64,000 bases of DNA from Nepenthes gracilis. Lineage: Eukaryota > Streptophyta > Magnoliopsida > Caryophyllales > Nepenthaceae. The stretch is from contig BSYO01000016.1 in the NCBI GenBank assembly GCA_033239525.1, forward strand, positions 2,633,333 through 2,697,332, in the 5' to 3' direction. A program made the translations under genes and the position numbers. The notes beneath the pieces are model-generated. The model did no database searches, was not told the DNA's origin, and saw only the letters and a program-made list of their open reading frames with translations. Each line of letters begins with the position of its first letter. The first letter of the stretch is position 1. Below are positions 47,116-60,186 of this stretch, piece by piece.

Positions 47116-48351
47116 TGTCACAAACGCATCCCCGACCCTAAATTTGAATTTAAAATCTATTATAATTAGACTTTATTAAAACTCATAATGAAAAATATAA
47201 TCACTAGCTTAAATCCAAACTAGATACCAGAACACAATGTCACAATAAATATCATTAAAGAGTTTGATAATAAATAAATATCAAAATATATGATTTAAAA
47301 GTCAATGTGAAAGTGGCTATGATAACTTATATCCCGATTGACTAAAATCATAAGTAAAGAAAATTTTTCAAATATAAATCAAAGTAACCAATAATATAAC
47401 TAATATTATAACTAAATAGTTCTCTAGTGTCTAAAAATCCCTATAAATGACCTTCAAACATACTAATTTGCAAGAGTAGTAAAAGATAGTAAGAGTAAGT
47501 TTAAAACCTGATAAAATATATAATTTATACGTATGGGCATAGCGAATAAACATATAAATGACGATATTCATAATCAAAAATCAAAATGTCGTTAATATTA
47601 AATATGTGATAAAACATGAAAAAGTCGTGTACAAATAGAAGAATGTCAAACATGTGAAAATTGTGCAAACATATAATGATATAAGGTATGCAAAAATTAT
47701 TCTAGCTTATAGGAACTAATTATCAGGAAAGATCTCATCAATAAAGGTTAAATATTAAATTTTAGATTATAATTATTTTTATATAGTTAAATAACATTTG
47801 CTATTATTCACGATTTTTGGGTAAATTGATTATATATTATTTCTTATAGTTGATATCAAATGTCACTTTTCTGACCTGTAAATATTATATTCAACCTTTA
47901 ATCTATAAATAATATATTATCATATATATTCAAATATATTTAGTTAATTTTCTATAATATTTCTTATTTAGTTAAAATAAAAAATTCTATCCCAAACTAC
48001 AAATATATAATTTTTTCTCAAATATAAAACAACAAATCATCTTTGTCAAATTTAAAATACAATTTGTTACCAAAATTCTTACAAATAAAAGAAGAGTAGG
48101 AACATAAATACAATGATTTTAGGATTTTAACATGACAAGTATAACTTTAAGATATAAGTTTTCAAAAATCTCATAAAAATGGAACAAAATTAACATTAAA
48201 GCAAGATATAAACAAATTAAACAAATAGCATATATATATAAACATTTGAGTAAAAAATGTTCAGAGATTTTAAAAAATTTTAGCAATAAAAGAAGAAATG
48301 TTCTTAGATATACTTATCTTAATTTTTATTTACTAAAAAGTTGCTTAGATT

Positions 48352-51300
48352 TACAAGATATGGATCTCAAATGATTTTTTTAATAATAATTAATTTAGTT
48401 AAATTAATAAATTTTTTAAATTAATTAAAATTTTAGGTCAAAATTATTTCGGACCGAAATGAGTTAGGTCAAATGGCATCAAATTTGTGTCTAACTTACG
48501 CATAAGTACGTATACTTGAGCAGTACATGGGAGTGTTTAGAATCAAATGTCGACACTTGATGGATACTCATGTGCCGATTTTTCATAAATAGGCTCCATG
48601 GGCAATGTTGGATCATTTTTATCCAATGTTGATAAGAGAAAGAGAATAAGAAAAAAGAGACAGAAAGATAGTGAAAGAAAAAAAATAAAAAATTATAGAA
48701 AAATCAAGAGATTTTTGAATAAAATTAAGCGAAGGTAAGTGTATCCAAACCATTTCCTCTTTTATTATTATTTATTTTTAATTTATTTAAATATTTATTA
48801 TTTTAAATACACGTGTATATTTTAATTTCATACTTAAACTATTTTACACTTTATATATATATGAAATCCCACTCTCATTTCATAAATATTATAAGATACA
48901 AATCTTAAATTTATATAAATAATATTTAAATGTTAAATTTTTATAATAATATTCTTCCATAGCATTAAATTCTATACAAATATTTATACGTTTCTTTTAA
49001 GTTTAAATATATAAATAAATCAATAAATAAATATATATATATCTTAAATTCTCATATAACGAGAGAAATTAATAAAATTACTTGAATTATATTAATTTCT
49101 TATATCTTTTCTACGTAACAGTTTCTGAAATTTTGTAAACTATATATTTGAGCTCCTACATGTTCTCAATTTTTAATTTATTATTTTTATATGTCCATAA
49201 TTTTTTTTATAACAATACATATTTTAAGAAATATAAAAAAATACTCTATATAAATTTTAATGAAAAAAATATTTTTTCTGATACGAAAAAAATTAAGAAA
49301 TACTTATATTTAAAAAGAATTTTCAATTTGATTAAATATAAACCATTATAAAAAATTGATAGAATAATTCGAACATATCTTAGTATATTACTATTAAATT
49401 GAATATTGAACCTATAATCCATAGTGTAATACCCGATTTTTATTTAATTTAATTTGATATTATATACTATTTTGAAAATTTTGGAGGTAATTTAATTATA
49501 TGTTGTGAGATTTTGATAGAATCGGCGTAGCACACTAGCGCCTGAGACATGCTCGCTATACACCTGTGCATAGAATGTTGTGGGTTAGCACCTGAGGGCT
49601 GCTCGAGGCAGCACTTAGGCGCCGAATGCTGTGGAGCTAGTGCTCAAAGTACACCTGTGTGGCACTCAAGTGCTATTTGCATTATTTAAGGTGAGGCAGC
49701 GCCACTTTTCATTATTTTGCGTGGAAGAATGAAGTGAGGAGAGAGAGAGTAAGAGAAGAAAATGAGAGAGAAAGAAGATAAAGGATAGATTAAAATACTC
49801 TTTTGTCAGATTTGTTTGGTAAAAGATTGAAGTAAGTATCTGTACACTCCATCTTAGTCTATTTTCGTATCTGATAAATTTTTTTTATATTGTGGAGGTT
49901 TGATATTCATGTGTGTTATTTTTATTTACCTTATTTATTTTCTTTGTGCATATATATTATTTTACCGATCGTTTGGAGATTTTGTTTGTAATTCGTAAAT
50001 ATTTGAAGGTTTGTATATTTTATGAAAAATGGATAAATATTTGAGATAATAATTTTATATATCAGTATATTTATTCGGAAAAAAATCACGAAAATGTAAT
50101 GGGTTGTGCATTGGTATATATGTATCGCTGCCTGAGGCTCAAAATCACCACATTTATGATATGATTCGATATGTGATATGTGATTTTCTCCCAATGGGAA
50201 AAGCTTTGCTCCCGATAAGGAAGCTTTGTGACTTGCTTTTTTGCCAACAAGAAAGGGTTTTATTATGTAAATGACCCACATTATCTGTATTTTAATGAGA
50301 ATAATCGTAAATAAATTGAACAAAACTAATATATTCAGATATCCTAATAATAGATTAAACTTAATAATTGCACGTAATGCCATAAGTAGCAAAATATAGT
50401 AATCATATTTTTTATCTATAGGAGAGCATATATGGATGACCCTACCCATTGGTCAAAATAGTGGTTGGTATAGTTCAAGGTTATCGGGAGTATTGTGATC
50501 ATTTCTCAAATTGATCTCTTAATATTTGGTTCTCTAATTTTGTGCGTATTTTGTATTTTCTTATATTTTCTGCATTGATTTATATATATATTTCGTTTGA
50601 AATTTACAGGTTTGCTAACAGATAGGATTGGGTCAATCTCGTACATTTGAGTATGTGATTTTATTTCGGAACATTTGTTTCATTTGTATCTTATTTCAAT
50701 TCAAATTTTATTTCATTCAGTATATATTCTGTATAGATTATAATTTGATTTGAATTATATGATTTCATTCTGAATCACGTTTCATTCAGTATACGTCCTT
50801 ATAGGACTATGTTTCGATTTGGATTATGATTTGAGTACAATACTACCTTCAAACTTTTGATATCGAATTTTTAAATTTATATCTTTTATATATTTTGAAT
50901 GTATATATGGACCCTCCATCTGATTTCAAAAATTATTATTTATTATAGTATATAGATACTAATCTTTGGACTTACATTTTTACTTCTTATTTCTTCATAT
51001 TAGTGAATTCGGATATATTGTAAGAATTTAAACATGATCTGATTTTCGTTCATCTATTTTGGTGAGTTTAGTTTTATTTTTGGACCGGTTATATATCAAA
51101 TACATGTTGGATATTGAGTTTGGTGAATGTAGGCCCTCGGTTATATATTAAGAATAGTTGGATTATTCAGTCATTGTTGGTTTGTCACCTTCCTTTCCCT
51201 TATGATATTTATGGAATATGTCATATTTATTATATTATTCGAATAGTTATCCGATAAGATCCTGTACTGGTTCTTATTATTATATTTATCATTTCAAATC

Positions 51301-52340
51301 ATATGGATGTTTTCTTGTTAAGCTCGAGTTTGGGATATGTTGATTATTATTGTATTAATTTGAAATTTTAAATTTTATGGGTTGTTATTAATTATAATTA
51401 TTTAGTCCTACTTTGATTCGAATTCATGACACGTAGGTTAAAAAATAGTATTCGGCTCTATCTATAAGATTATATGTAGAATACCCACCTATGAATCATA
51501 AATAATAGCGTATAGTTTTTAGTTATGTAAAAATATTTATAATTCAAATTTGATGTTCATCATTTGTTGGTAAAGTCACCACCAATCATTGATCCTTTTC
51601 ATATATTAGTATAATTTAAGTATATTTTATAAATTTACACATTTTTAGCATAATTTATATTATTATATAAAATTGACACAATTTGATCATTAATATATGT
51701 ATTTTTGTATGAATTATCTAAAAATGATATTAGCAGTATTTTTGATTTTCAACCATGGCATACTTCTAATATATTTTATTGATATATATTCACATATAAT
51801 AAAATGTATAACCTATTAAGCAATTTGTTCACTCTTACCTCAATTTTACTAACCCTTTAAATTGGTAGGCTTATATTACTTGTAGAAAAATTTAATAGAA
51901 AGAATGACTGTTCGAAAGATTCTTTTTTAAGATATAGAATATTTTGATATTTTATTGTAATTTAACAACAGAATATTAATTTTTAATTTAAGTTATTTTG
52001 GCATGTGTTGTGTTACATTATTAATAGAATCGTATTAGTTAAGTGATAATTTTAAATGCAGTTTTATGTTTTTGATATTTTGATATTAGTCAATATATTT
52101 TTTTCTTACATATGATTTAAAATCGTTTATCCATTAATGTTTGGCCACTTTCGGATATGATTTTTAGATTACTATATTACTATTTGAATTATTTATTGGT
52201 ATTTAATACAAGTTTATATTCTAATGTTAGTTCGGGTTCAAGTTGATGAAATAAAGAAATTAATTTTTTTGCATTTGGGTTTGACCTTAAAATTAAATGA
52301 AAAAATTAATAAATTTGATTTTAAAATCGGAGATGTGACA
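48352..52340 (+). mobile_element. Plus-oriented chromovirus-like solo LTR inserted in the minus LTR, itself split by another LTR
   Basis: It starts TACAAGATATGGATCTC (family TGTAAGATATGG with G to A and T to C) and ends AATCGGAGATGTGACA. The flanks AGATT (48347-48351) and AAATT (52341-52345) agree at four of five bases, as expected of an old 5-bp duplication. Removing the nested LTR 49425-51431 leaves about 1.98 kb. It contains the purine-rich leader at about 48640-48700 and the words GATCCTTTTCATATATTAGT shared with the copy at 14093. There is no internal coding region, hence a solo LTR. Confidence 0.65.
49425..51431 (+). mobile_element. Solo LTR, 2007 bp, nested third in the stack
   Basis: It starts TGTAATACCCGATTTTTATT and ends TTCGAATTCATGACA. 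The flanks CATAG (49420-49424) and CGTAG (51432-51436) differ at one base. Promoter-like text CATTATTTAAGG at about 49680 precedes a purine-rich leader (GAGAGAGAGAGTAAGAGAAG at about 49740). It is collinear with the LTR at 58175-60186, which is 2012 bp, so both belong to one family. No gag or pol is attached. The minus-strand open frame at 49931-50449 is AT-rich and unlike any protein I know. Confidence 0.72.
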
Positions 52341-52779
52341 AAATTCACCTAAAATTAATTTGGATTCACTTTTCATTCTTTGTCTCTCTTTTTCTATTCT
52401 CATTCTCTCTTTTTTTAAAAAAAAAATTTATAAAAAATGAAATAAAATTGGCCAAATGGCATATTTGTAACAGATTAATCAGGCGCAGATAAGAGGCTAG
52501 GGCTTCTTTAAACTTGCACAAAAGTGCTCAACTATCGTGCTTCAAACACCACTATTTTAAACAAAACACATATAATTATCTCTCATATATACCTTAAGCA
52601 TGACAATTAAATCTTTAGTGCTCATGAATGATTTAAGTGCACGTCAGGTGCCACTCAAGCTTGTAACAATATAATCCAATATTTAATTTTTAAGCAAAAT
52701 TTGAAATTAACATTAATAATTATCCATACTTTAATTTATCATTATAAAATAAATCTTAATATTTGAGTCTTACATGAAG

Positions 52780-53480
52780 AGCTGTCAGACATACCCCATG
52801 TGTCTAACAAGCAATGACCCAATTTTGAAACCTATAATGGATTGAATAGCATGAGTTAGTTATGGATCTACATCAAAACTAAAGATCTCACTTTTAATAG
52901 CATTAGATCTGAAGCATGAGAATGAGGAGAATAAAGATGGACCCTTCATGTGGTACGAACCAAGCCCAAATGGCCCCCTGAAACAAGAGAATATCATTTG
53001 TAAACGCTAGCATGATAGTTTTCATCTTCACATATCTCTAATAGTATTTGAAGGAAATATTATTACTCACATAAAGCCTAGTCATAACATTAATCACTTC
53101 TACACCGACCACAAATAAATAAAGAGAATAAGGGTCCACTTGTCTAAGCGTGCAAGTTCCTTTAAAGAAACCAACCATCACCCCATTGACAGACAAAGAA
53201 TATGTGTGTGTGAAAATGTAAAGCCAATGTACCCATTGAGAATGAGTGAAAAGCCAAAGGCCTCCAATACTACCAAAATAAAGTTTCATTCAATAGAGTC
53301 TTAAATTTTTATTAAATCAATTTTTATAGTACACCTACTCGTATCTGATGAAGATGGTATTTATATACAAGAACTCTTGAGACATAAGAATTTTGTCACC
53401 AATATGTCATGGGTACCTTTAAAGAAGCCATCTCCTCATTGATGGATAAAAAATAGTTAGGTGTGAAAATATATATTTCA
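52780..53480 (-). pseudogene. LINE (L1-type) reverse transcriptase fragment
   Basis: Read from 53480 downward, the translation gives KIDLIKI*DSIE*NFI (family: DLxKAYDSVEWxFI), then SVNGVMVGFFKGTCTLRQVD and PYSLYLFVVGVEVINVMTRL. That is the palm region usually written G-x-RQGDPLSPYLF. It is followed by LAFTNDILLF, where FADD is expected. The catalytic FADD is thus FTND, and stops and frameshifts are frequent. This is a non-LTR retrotransposon remnant; endonuclease and 3' tail are not seen. Text resembling the GFFKGT segment also occurs at about 53400-53465, suggesting a partial local duplication. Confidence 0.75.
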
Positions 53481-53499
53481 GTATAACTAAATTTAAATA

Positions 53500-55390
53500 A
53501 AAATACTTAATATATAAATAAATATAATTAATATTATCACCATTATTCGTACTTAATTATATTATTGCTTGTTATTAAAACCTTTAATTTTCGGTTTTAT
53601 TTCCTCCAAAATATCTCTATGGAAGCTTTTTCTTATAATAAAATACACAAAATATTATTTAATTAAAATCAGGTATATTTTAATTAAAATGGGTTGAAAC
53701 GGGTCGGGTTCTAATATTATTTTAGATATAATAATACAATAAATGCTATAGATATAATATATTACTAAATAGGAACATGCTAAAAATATATTCACATTTT
53801 TTAAAAGCTTTATTTTTAATATTTAATTCATCTGATTATGACTTTTGATAATTACACATATTTTATACGATATAAAGAATTATTATTTAGTATATATGTG
53901 AAACAAAAATTCAAAAAATTGAACCCTTGGTATATTATTTTCTTTACATTTAATTTAGAGTTTTTCTAATTATTTTTTAGAAAAATTTCACCGATATGAA
54001 AATAAAAATATCACTGTAATTCTCTATTTTTCTTAGCTTGATTATTCTATTTGAGTAATAATTTTATTTTGAGTAAAAAAAAAAATCTGACATTGATATG
54101 AAAAAACTCCAAAATTGAATTTAATTTGTGTATTTTATATGATTAGAGTTTTTGGCATTGCTTCGTGTGTTACCATACAGAGCGAAATGTGACTAATTTG
54201 ATATATTTGTTAATATAATAAGTTGGTCTTCAAAATAATGAGAAAAATATAATTTTTTAAAAAATATAAATTATCAGCGGAAATGGAAATGGTGAAAATT
54301 TAATATTTTTGAAATTTCTTTTCTATTTCAAAAATATTGTCTAAAAATTATTAGCATTAAATAATTGTATTTCACATCAATATTTAATTATGATGAAAAA
54401 TATTTGACACATATAGTCCTTGACATCTAATGGTTAATTAGGTTTTGAGTGATATTATGTAGCAAAATATTAAACATTTTTAATGGTATAATATTTTATT
54501 TATTTATATATTTAATAAATTAATAAATAAATATTATATTAATAAATAATATCAAAAAAATAACTAAAGAGTCTCTCTAAAATAAATCTTTTGCTCATTC
54601 TTTCATTGAGGTTTGGACATGAATATAAACTTTAAGTGTCACACGACTAATTCAAGGCTGTATGCTCTAATCATTATAATGACCCATTTGTTGAATGATA
54701 TTTGCATGTTAATGAAAATTTTTATTTCTTGATACAAATAATGTGATTTTCAATCTTTTAACTTATTTTAGATAACTTTTATAGGAAAAATAAAGCTAAC
54801 CCTAACTAAACTAAGTCGTCTTTCATCAACTAGGGTTGTCTACAGATATTTTTCACCAGTATTCAACTCTGATATAGACTGTATCATCTACTATACTGAA
54901 ATGTGCGAATGATCACATGTACTTTTCTGTAAGAACTTTATATATTAACTTATATATAAGATAATCACATACAATGTGAAAAATACATGGTTATTGTATC
55001 TAACTTATAGATTATTTCTATGATATACGAAATTTCTAGCGCCTGAAAATTAAAGATATAGAGAAATCAAGTTTATTTTGAAAAATATGGGGCCGGTTTC
55101 CTTCTTATTTCGCTACACCTTGATAAGATTACAAAGAAGTAAGATTTTATGGCCTCATTTTCTATCTGAAAATAAGAACAAAAATGCAAAATTAATTAAC
55201 AATCATTTGCAACTCCCACTTAGATATGAGTCAAAAAATATTATCACTTCCTCAACCACAGCAAAATTGATGGTTTACTCTTTGCTTTATACATAACAAA
55301 AAAAAGATCAGTTTCTCAATTATATTATATTTTCCTTTATATCAAAGAGTAGGCTCATTAAAAGAATAAATTATATAATAATAATTTGCA
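53500..55390. other. AT-rich sequence, no gene seen
   Basis: Dominated by A+T with no recognisable exon, RNA gene or repeat end. A GGGTTGAAACGGGTCGGGTT patch near 53690 resembles a transposon terminus but has no partner that I could find. Confidence 0.35.
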
Positions 55391-55394
55391 TAAT

Positions 55395-56090
55395 AATTAT
55401 ATAATGATAACTATTATTTTTATTATCAGTATCTTATCTAAATATATTCAAACATATCATATCTTATATTAATTTCCTGGTATAAATGCAAATTAATTTT
55501 CTATTAACTCTGTCCCGCCATAACCTCGTTCTATTACTATTGGTTGCAATTTCATCCTATATAACTCAATTTAATAGTCTATAGCTTGCACAACTTTACA
55601 TATTTCTTTTATTTTTACAAATGGGTATCATTGTAAATGCTCTCTATTAATTGATACCATCTTGTTATGAAATATTTTTCTAAATAATGTAAACTCTCGG
55701 TCAAATTTCAACTCTTCTTGCTCTTATAAGCATTTGATAAGACATCATAGGAAAAAAAAATCAAGCTATTCTCTAAAAACATACGCCACCATAAATTTAT
55801 ATACTGAAATTTACTCTCTTAATTCATTAAATTCATCCTATAAACTTTTCAATTATTTCCCTAACCATACTTAGGTTGCATATACACTAATGATACGCAT
55901 GATTTTTTAGCTAACATTATTCTAATGGCTATAATATAATGTCATCTTCAATTTTGTTTAGACTAATCACATTTCTTTTAACTCCTTAGCTACAATATGA
56001 CAACTCATTCTCTAACTTTATTATTCATGCAGTACAATAATTCATATCCTATTCTATTATTATTTTCTCTTCCTAATCTTGTAGGCATAC
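55395..56090 (-). pseudogene. RTE-type LINE remnant (reverse transcriptase start)
   Basis: On the minus strand at about 55565-55475 the frame reads YRMKLQPIVIERGYG and, a few codons on, LIEN*FAFIPGN. This parallels the RTE-clade signature HTMKLWERVIE...SENQFGFMPGR, which marks the N-terminus of the RT domain. Weaker similarity continues upstream to about 56090, including ISVY followed by DEFNELRE, which may be the endonuclease-like segment. Stops are frequent and the catalytic RT motifs are not preserved. The clade call rests on one short motif plus collinear weak matches. Confidence 0.5.
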
Positions 56091-56990
56091 TAAAAGTCTA
56101 TTTGGCATTACTTTTTAATAAGCTAATCGAAATAAATTAGTTTACATTTTTTTAACAAGTTTTTAAATTCAAAAATTTTTCATTTTATAAAATTATTTTT
56201 GACAAAAACAATAAATTATAAATTTTGGAGCATTTTTCAAACCCAAAAAAAAAGGACTTAAATTTATTCTCCTTTTAATCTTAAGATCTTCAACCTCTAT
56301 AACTCCCAATTTCCTATGGAATCTCCTTAGCTTGAATAAACTCTTTAGCTTTTTTTAAGTAATAGTATTTTGATTTAATAGAAAAGAAATGCACAAGATA
56401 ATGACACAAGAAAATCAGGGATTATAAAGGGACTTAAAAAATAAGAGTAGTACAAAGAAAAAATTTAGATGCCAAAATAGAAGAATGCAGGAAGGGACAA
56501 CACCTATTAGATAAATTGAAATATGACAATATGTTAATCCAATGAAAACCTTTCCAATAGAAGACTTTAGCCCGAAACCGTGTAAAATTGACAGATAATA
56601 TCATAATAAATAACTATACAGATAGAGAAAGGTAGAGCTTAAAAGACACAATGTAAAGTATAAGATATTTTAAAGTTAGGAGCATATCAATATAAAATCT
56701 ATAATTCAAGAGATCAAAAAGTTAAAAAACATAAAGAAAATAGAAAAAGGGCAATTTTTTTTATTTTATTTTTTCCAAAGGAACCATCTAAACTAACCAT
56801 AAATGAATTTTTGTACTCTGAATTTTGTTTTATTTTCTTCTTTATTTTTTTATATAAATCAGCTGAAAGGTCAAGTGATGGAAATGAAACTGCAGTGCAC
56901 CTCTAAGAGCTTCAACTGAGAAACATCAATGGAGGACCAAGGTGTCTAATATAACTTCTATTATTTGGCGAAAAGGAAATGTTTTATTCG
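56091..56990. other. AT-rich sequence with a possible MITE
   Basis: Positions 56095-56260 start CTAAAAGTCTATTTGGCATT and contain TTTTTAATAAGCTAATC, typical of small plant DNA transposons, but I could not fix the ends. The remainder shows nothing recognisable. Confidence 0.3.
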
Positions 56991-58174
56991 TGCCCTTGAA
57001 CCAAATTCAAAATTAAAATATATTATAATCAAATTTTAATCAAAACACATAATTAAAAGTCTAATCATTGACTTAAGTTTAATCCAAATACCAAAATGTG
57101 ATCCTATAATGATATCGTTAAACAGTCCAATAAATAAATATGACAAAACTTATAATTCAAATGCCACACGCAAAAATTGCCCCGAATAACTCATACTTAA
57201 AAACAACTGAAATATGAGAGTAATGATAACTATATCAAACCCAAAAACAAAACAATCAACATATCCAAAAACATTTTTAACAAATTTTTAATTGAATAAT
57301 CAAAATATAACTATAATACCCTAAGAACTATTTCTTTCAAAAAGTTACTTTAATATCCAAAATTCTTACAAATATATTCAAACATATTAATCTGAAATAT
57401 AGTAAAAGATGGAAAGAGTAAGCCCTAACATTCAGAAAAAATATATATATATATATTTTTATAAGTGGATATAGTAAATAAATATGTAAATAAATAATAG
57501 TCATAATCAAAACCCACAAAAAATGTTAAAATAGTAGTAAAATATACAAAAATTATGTAAATATATAAAAAATAAGAACCAGTAATGATCTCACCAATAG
57601 TTATCAAATATTAAAATTTAGATTATAATGATTTCGTATAATTAAATGTCATATGTCATTATTTACGATCCATTGGTGGGTCAATTACATATTATTTTTT
57701 ATAATTGAGATTAAATATTATTTTTCTAATTTGTAGATATTAGATTCAATATTTGATTTATAAATAATATACTAAAATATATTCAAATATATTTTATAAA
57801 TTCTTTTCAATGCTTCTTATTTAATTAAAACCAAAAATTCTACATTAAAATATAAATATATAATTTTTTTCTCAAATCGGAAGACATAGGCTTTTAAAAA
57901 TCTCATAAAATTTATATAAAATTAATATATATGTAAGATATAAATAAAGAAAATAAGCATATAACATATGTATTAGTATTTAAAAAAGAAATGTTTAAAA
58001 ATTTTAAAAAATTTAGCAATAAAAAAATAAATTTAGATATACTTATTTTTATTTTAATTTATTAAAAAGTGACCTGAATTCACCTAAAATTAATTAGAAT
58101 TTCCTTTTTTTCTTCTTTCTCTTTATTCTTTTCTCTCTTTTTTCTTATCTTTCTCTCTTTTATTTCAAAAAATT
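56991..58174 (-). repeat. Minus-oriented chromovirus-like LTR, truncated by the next LTR
   Basis: Collinear with the minus LTR at 47116-48351. Shared text in order includes ATTATAAT(C/T)A, AATAAATA, a GAT(C/T)TCA(C/T)CAA(T/-)A word, AAATTTAGATTATAAT, TTTACGATCC/TTCACGATTT, ATTCAAATATATTT, ATATAATTTTTTCTCAAAT and CACCTAAAATTAATT. A pyrimidine-rich stretch follows (reverse of the leader; TCTTTCTCTTTATTCTTTTC at about 58110). It is cut at 58174, where the plus LTR begins; about 60187-60260 may be its continuation. The left end TGCCCTTGAACC is less certain. Confidence 0.6.
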
Positions 58175-60186
58175 TGTAATACTCTAGACCCCTATTTGGA
58201 TGATTTTTATATTAGTTATTATTTTTAAATTAATTGAATATATTTTAAAGTAATTATATTATAAAATTTTAAAAGACATTTGGTTCAATGGTACAGTGTC
58301 TAATGCACATTCGAGGCATCGATTTCAGAATATTAGCACTTGAAGCATGCTCGAGTGCCAATTTGAAAAGGTCAAGCTCCTGAGCCGCGGAGATTGGGCT
58401 TTGTCATTTTGTGCGAGGAGAAAAAACAGAGGAGAGAGAGCACGGGGACAAGAGAGGGAAGGTGCCGTTTGATTTTTTTGGAGTATCCTTTCATCAAATT
58501 TGCTTAATATAAGATCGAGATAAGTATCCTCTAATCTTATCCTATATATAATTTCGTATTTGATAACATTTTATTTCAATTTGGAGGTTTTAAGTTTGTG
58601 TGTACACTTTTAACTAGCCCGTTCGTTTGCCTTATGCACGCATGACAATTTTACCAATTGTTTAAGGGATTTGTTCTGTTTTTTTATTATTTGAAGGTTT
58701 TATGATTTTATAAAAAATGAATAAATATCGAATACTATGTATTTTTATATCTGTATATTTGTATAAAAATAAGTATAAAATCTTACATATGTCATGTATT
58801 TTCACATGCATATATTGGGATTATAATTATTATCTTTGAATTTGTCATTGGATATTTTGGTCAGCTTCCAACAGAGAAATTTATTATTAAAATTTTTTTT
58901 TCACTAGCAGGAAAGGTTTGAATGTAGTGACCCGCCCCTTTGAATATTTAATTAAAATTTGTAACATATTTTGATGTTATAATATATTTGATAAATTTGA
59001 GAATTATACCAAAAGTTATGGATAGTAAAACATAGCAAGCAAGATAAGTTGGCATGTTGGCCTAAATTGTATTTGATTTGACCTAAAAAATTAGAAATAT
59101 TTCTCAAATTAGTATTTAAATAATTAAAATTTAAATTTAGTATATAATTTGTCTTTCTATATGAATTTGTATTCAAACTCTGATTTGGACTTGGACTTTG
59201 GATTCGTTGATTTTGTCCATAGATGAGTTTTTAATATGTCTCATACATTTGATTTTAATTATATATTTTGATCCGAATTTTAGATTTTGTGCTTTCAGTG
59301 CTGCTCCGACTTCTATGTACGCGATTGGATCATCTAACTATTGAATTTTGTCCTGCTTCACAATTTGATCGGGCATTGGATTGGACTTTTGATTTGGCAT
59401 ATATATATATATACATCCCAAAATGACTATTTTCTGATTGGATATATATTTTGGATTTTGATATATAATTTGAGTACAATATTATTATTAATTTTGGATA
59501 TTAAATTTTATTTAAAATTTGATGATTAGATTTCTGATTTCAACGATTTGAATTTATATTTATCATCTGATTTGATATTTGCTCATGGACCCTTCCTCTA
59601 ATTTATTAGACATATTTATTTTTATATATGATACTTGTTGATACTTAAACTCATATTTTTCTATTTTATCCCTTTAGAGTAAAAGGCTTGGATATATTGT
59701 AGGAATTGGATGTGATTTGATGCGGTATCATATATTCTGTTAAATATCGTATTTGTTTAGAATGATGGCATCGGTTGTATTTTATTTCTTTTGCATTGGG
59801 TTTATTATGGGTTATGTTTTCGATGTTGGGGACAATCAAGTGCAAGTCTTTGGTCAGCATATTTAAAAACTTATTGATTAATTATATTATATTGATGAGT
59901 TATTGTCATTATTTGGTTATCTTCCTTACAACTATTTGGAGCAGTTCATATTTGTGTTATTTGAATGGTTATCCAATGAGATTTTATGATATACTTTTTA
60001 TTTTGTTTGCCTATTATTGTTATTTAGATAAGAAAGATTTTTTGGGTCTGTCTATTATTATTATTTGGATAAGGAAGATTTTTTTAGGATCTACCTATTA
60101 CGTCACATCCGATTTAAAATTTATTTATCTTTAATTAAAATTACAGTTATTTATTGAATTGACCTACTTGGTTCAAATTCGTGATA
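58175..60186 (+). mobile_element. Solo LTR, 2012 bp, same family as 49425-51431
   Basis: It starts TGTAATACTCTAGACCCC and ends TTCAAATTCGTGATA (family GTGACA with C to T). The flanks AAATT (58170-58174) and AAATA (60187-60191) agree at four of five bases. The layout parallels 49425-51431: GC-richer words at 58280-58400, purine-rich leader (GAGGAGAGAGAGCACGGGG), then AGATCGAGATAAGTATCC, and AATTTCGTATTTGATAA-like text. Length and collinearity support the call. It lies inside the minus LTR 56991-58174 and is not followed by a primer site, so I read it as solo rather than the 5' LTR of the pol remnant downstream. Confidence 0.68.

Larger units (their letters stand above)
47116..52774 (-). repeat. 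Minus-oriented chromovirus-like LTR, split by a plus-oriented LTR
   Basis: The pieces are 47116-48351 and 52341-52774. The left end TGTCACAAACGC is the reverse of a ...GTTTGTGACA LTR terminus, and the right end ...GAGTCTTACA is the reverse of TGTAAGACTC, the family start. The two pieces join by comparison with the related minus copy at 56991-58174. There the uninterrupted text reads AAAGTGACCTGAATTCACCT, whereas here the left piece stops at ...TTGCTTAGATT and the right resumes with AAATTCACCTAAAATTAATT. The flanks AAAAG and TGAAG do not match as a duplication. Combined length is about 1.67 kb. Confidence 0.6.

Noticed and set aside
49931..50449. 172-codon minus-strand frame, the longest uninterrupted frame in the AT-rich part
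   Set aside because: It is AT-driven, rich in Ile/Tyr/Lys/Asn, falls inside a solo LTR on the strand opposite its promoter, and shows no family pattern.
58175..60186. 5' LTR of the gag-pol remnant at 60300-63700
   Set aside because: No primer site follows, the flanks look like a decayed target duplication, and the surrounding sequence fits a minus LTR interrupted by a solo LTR.
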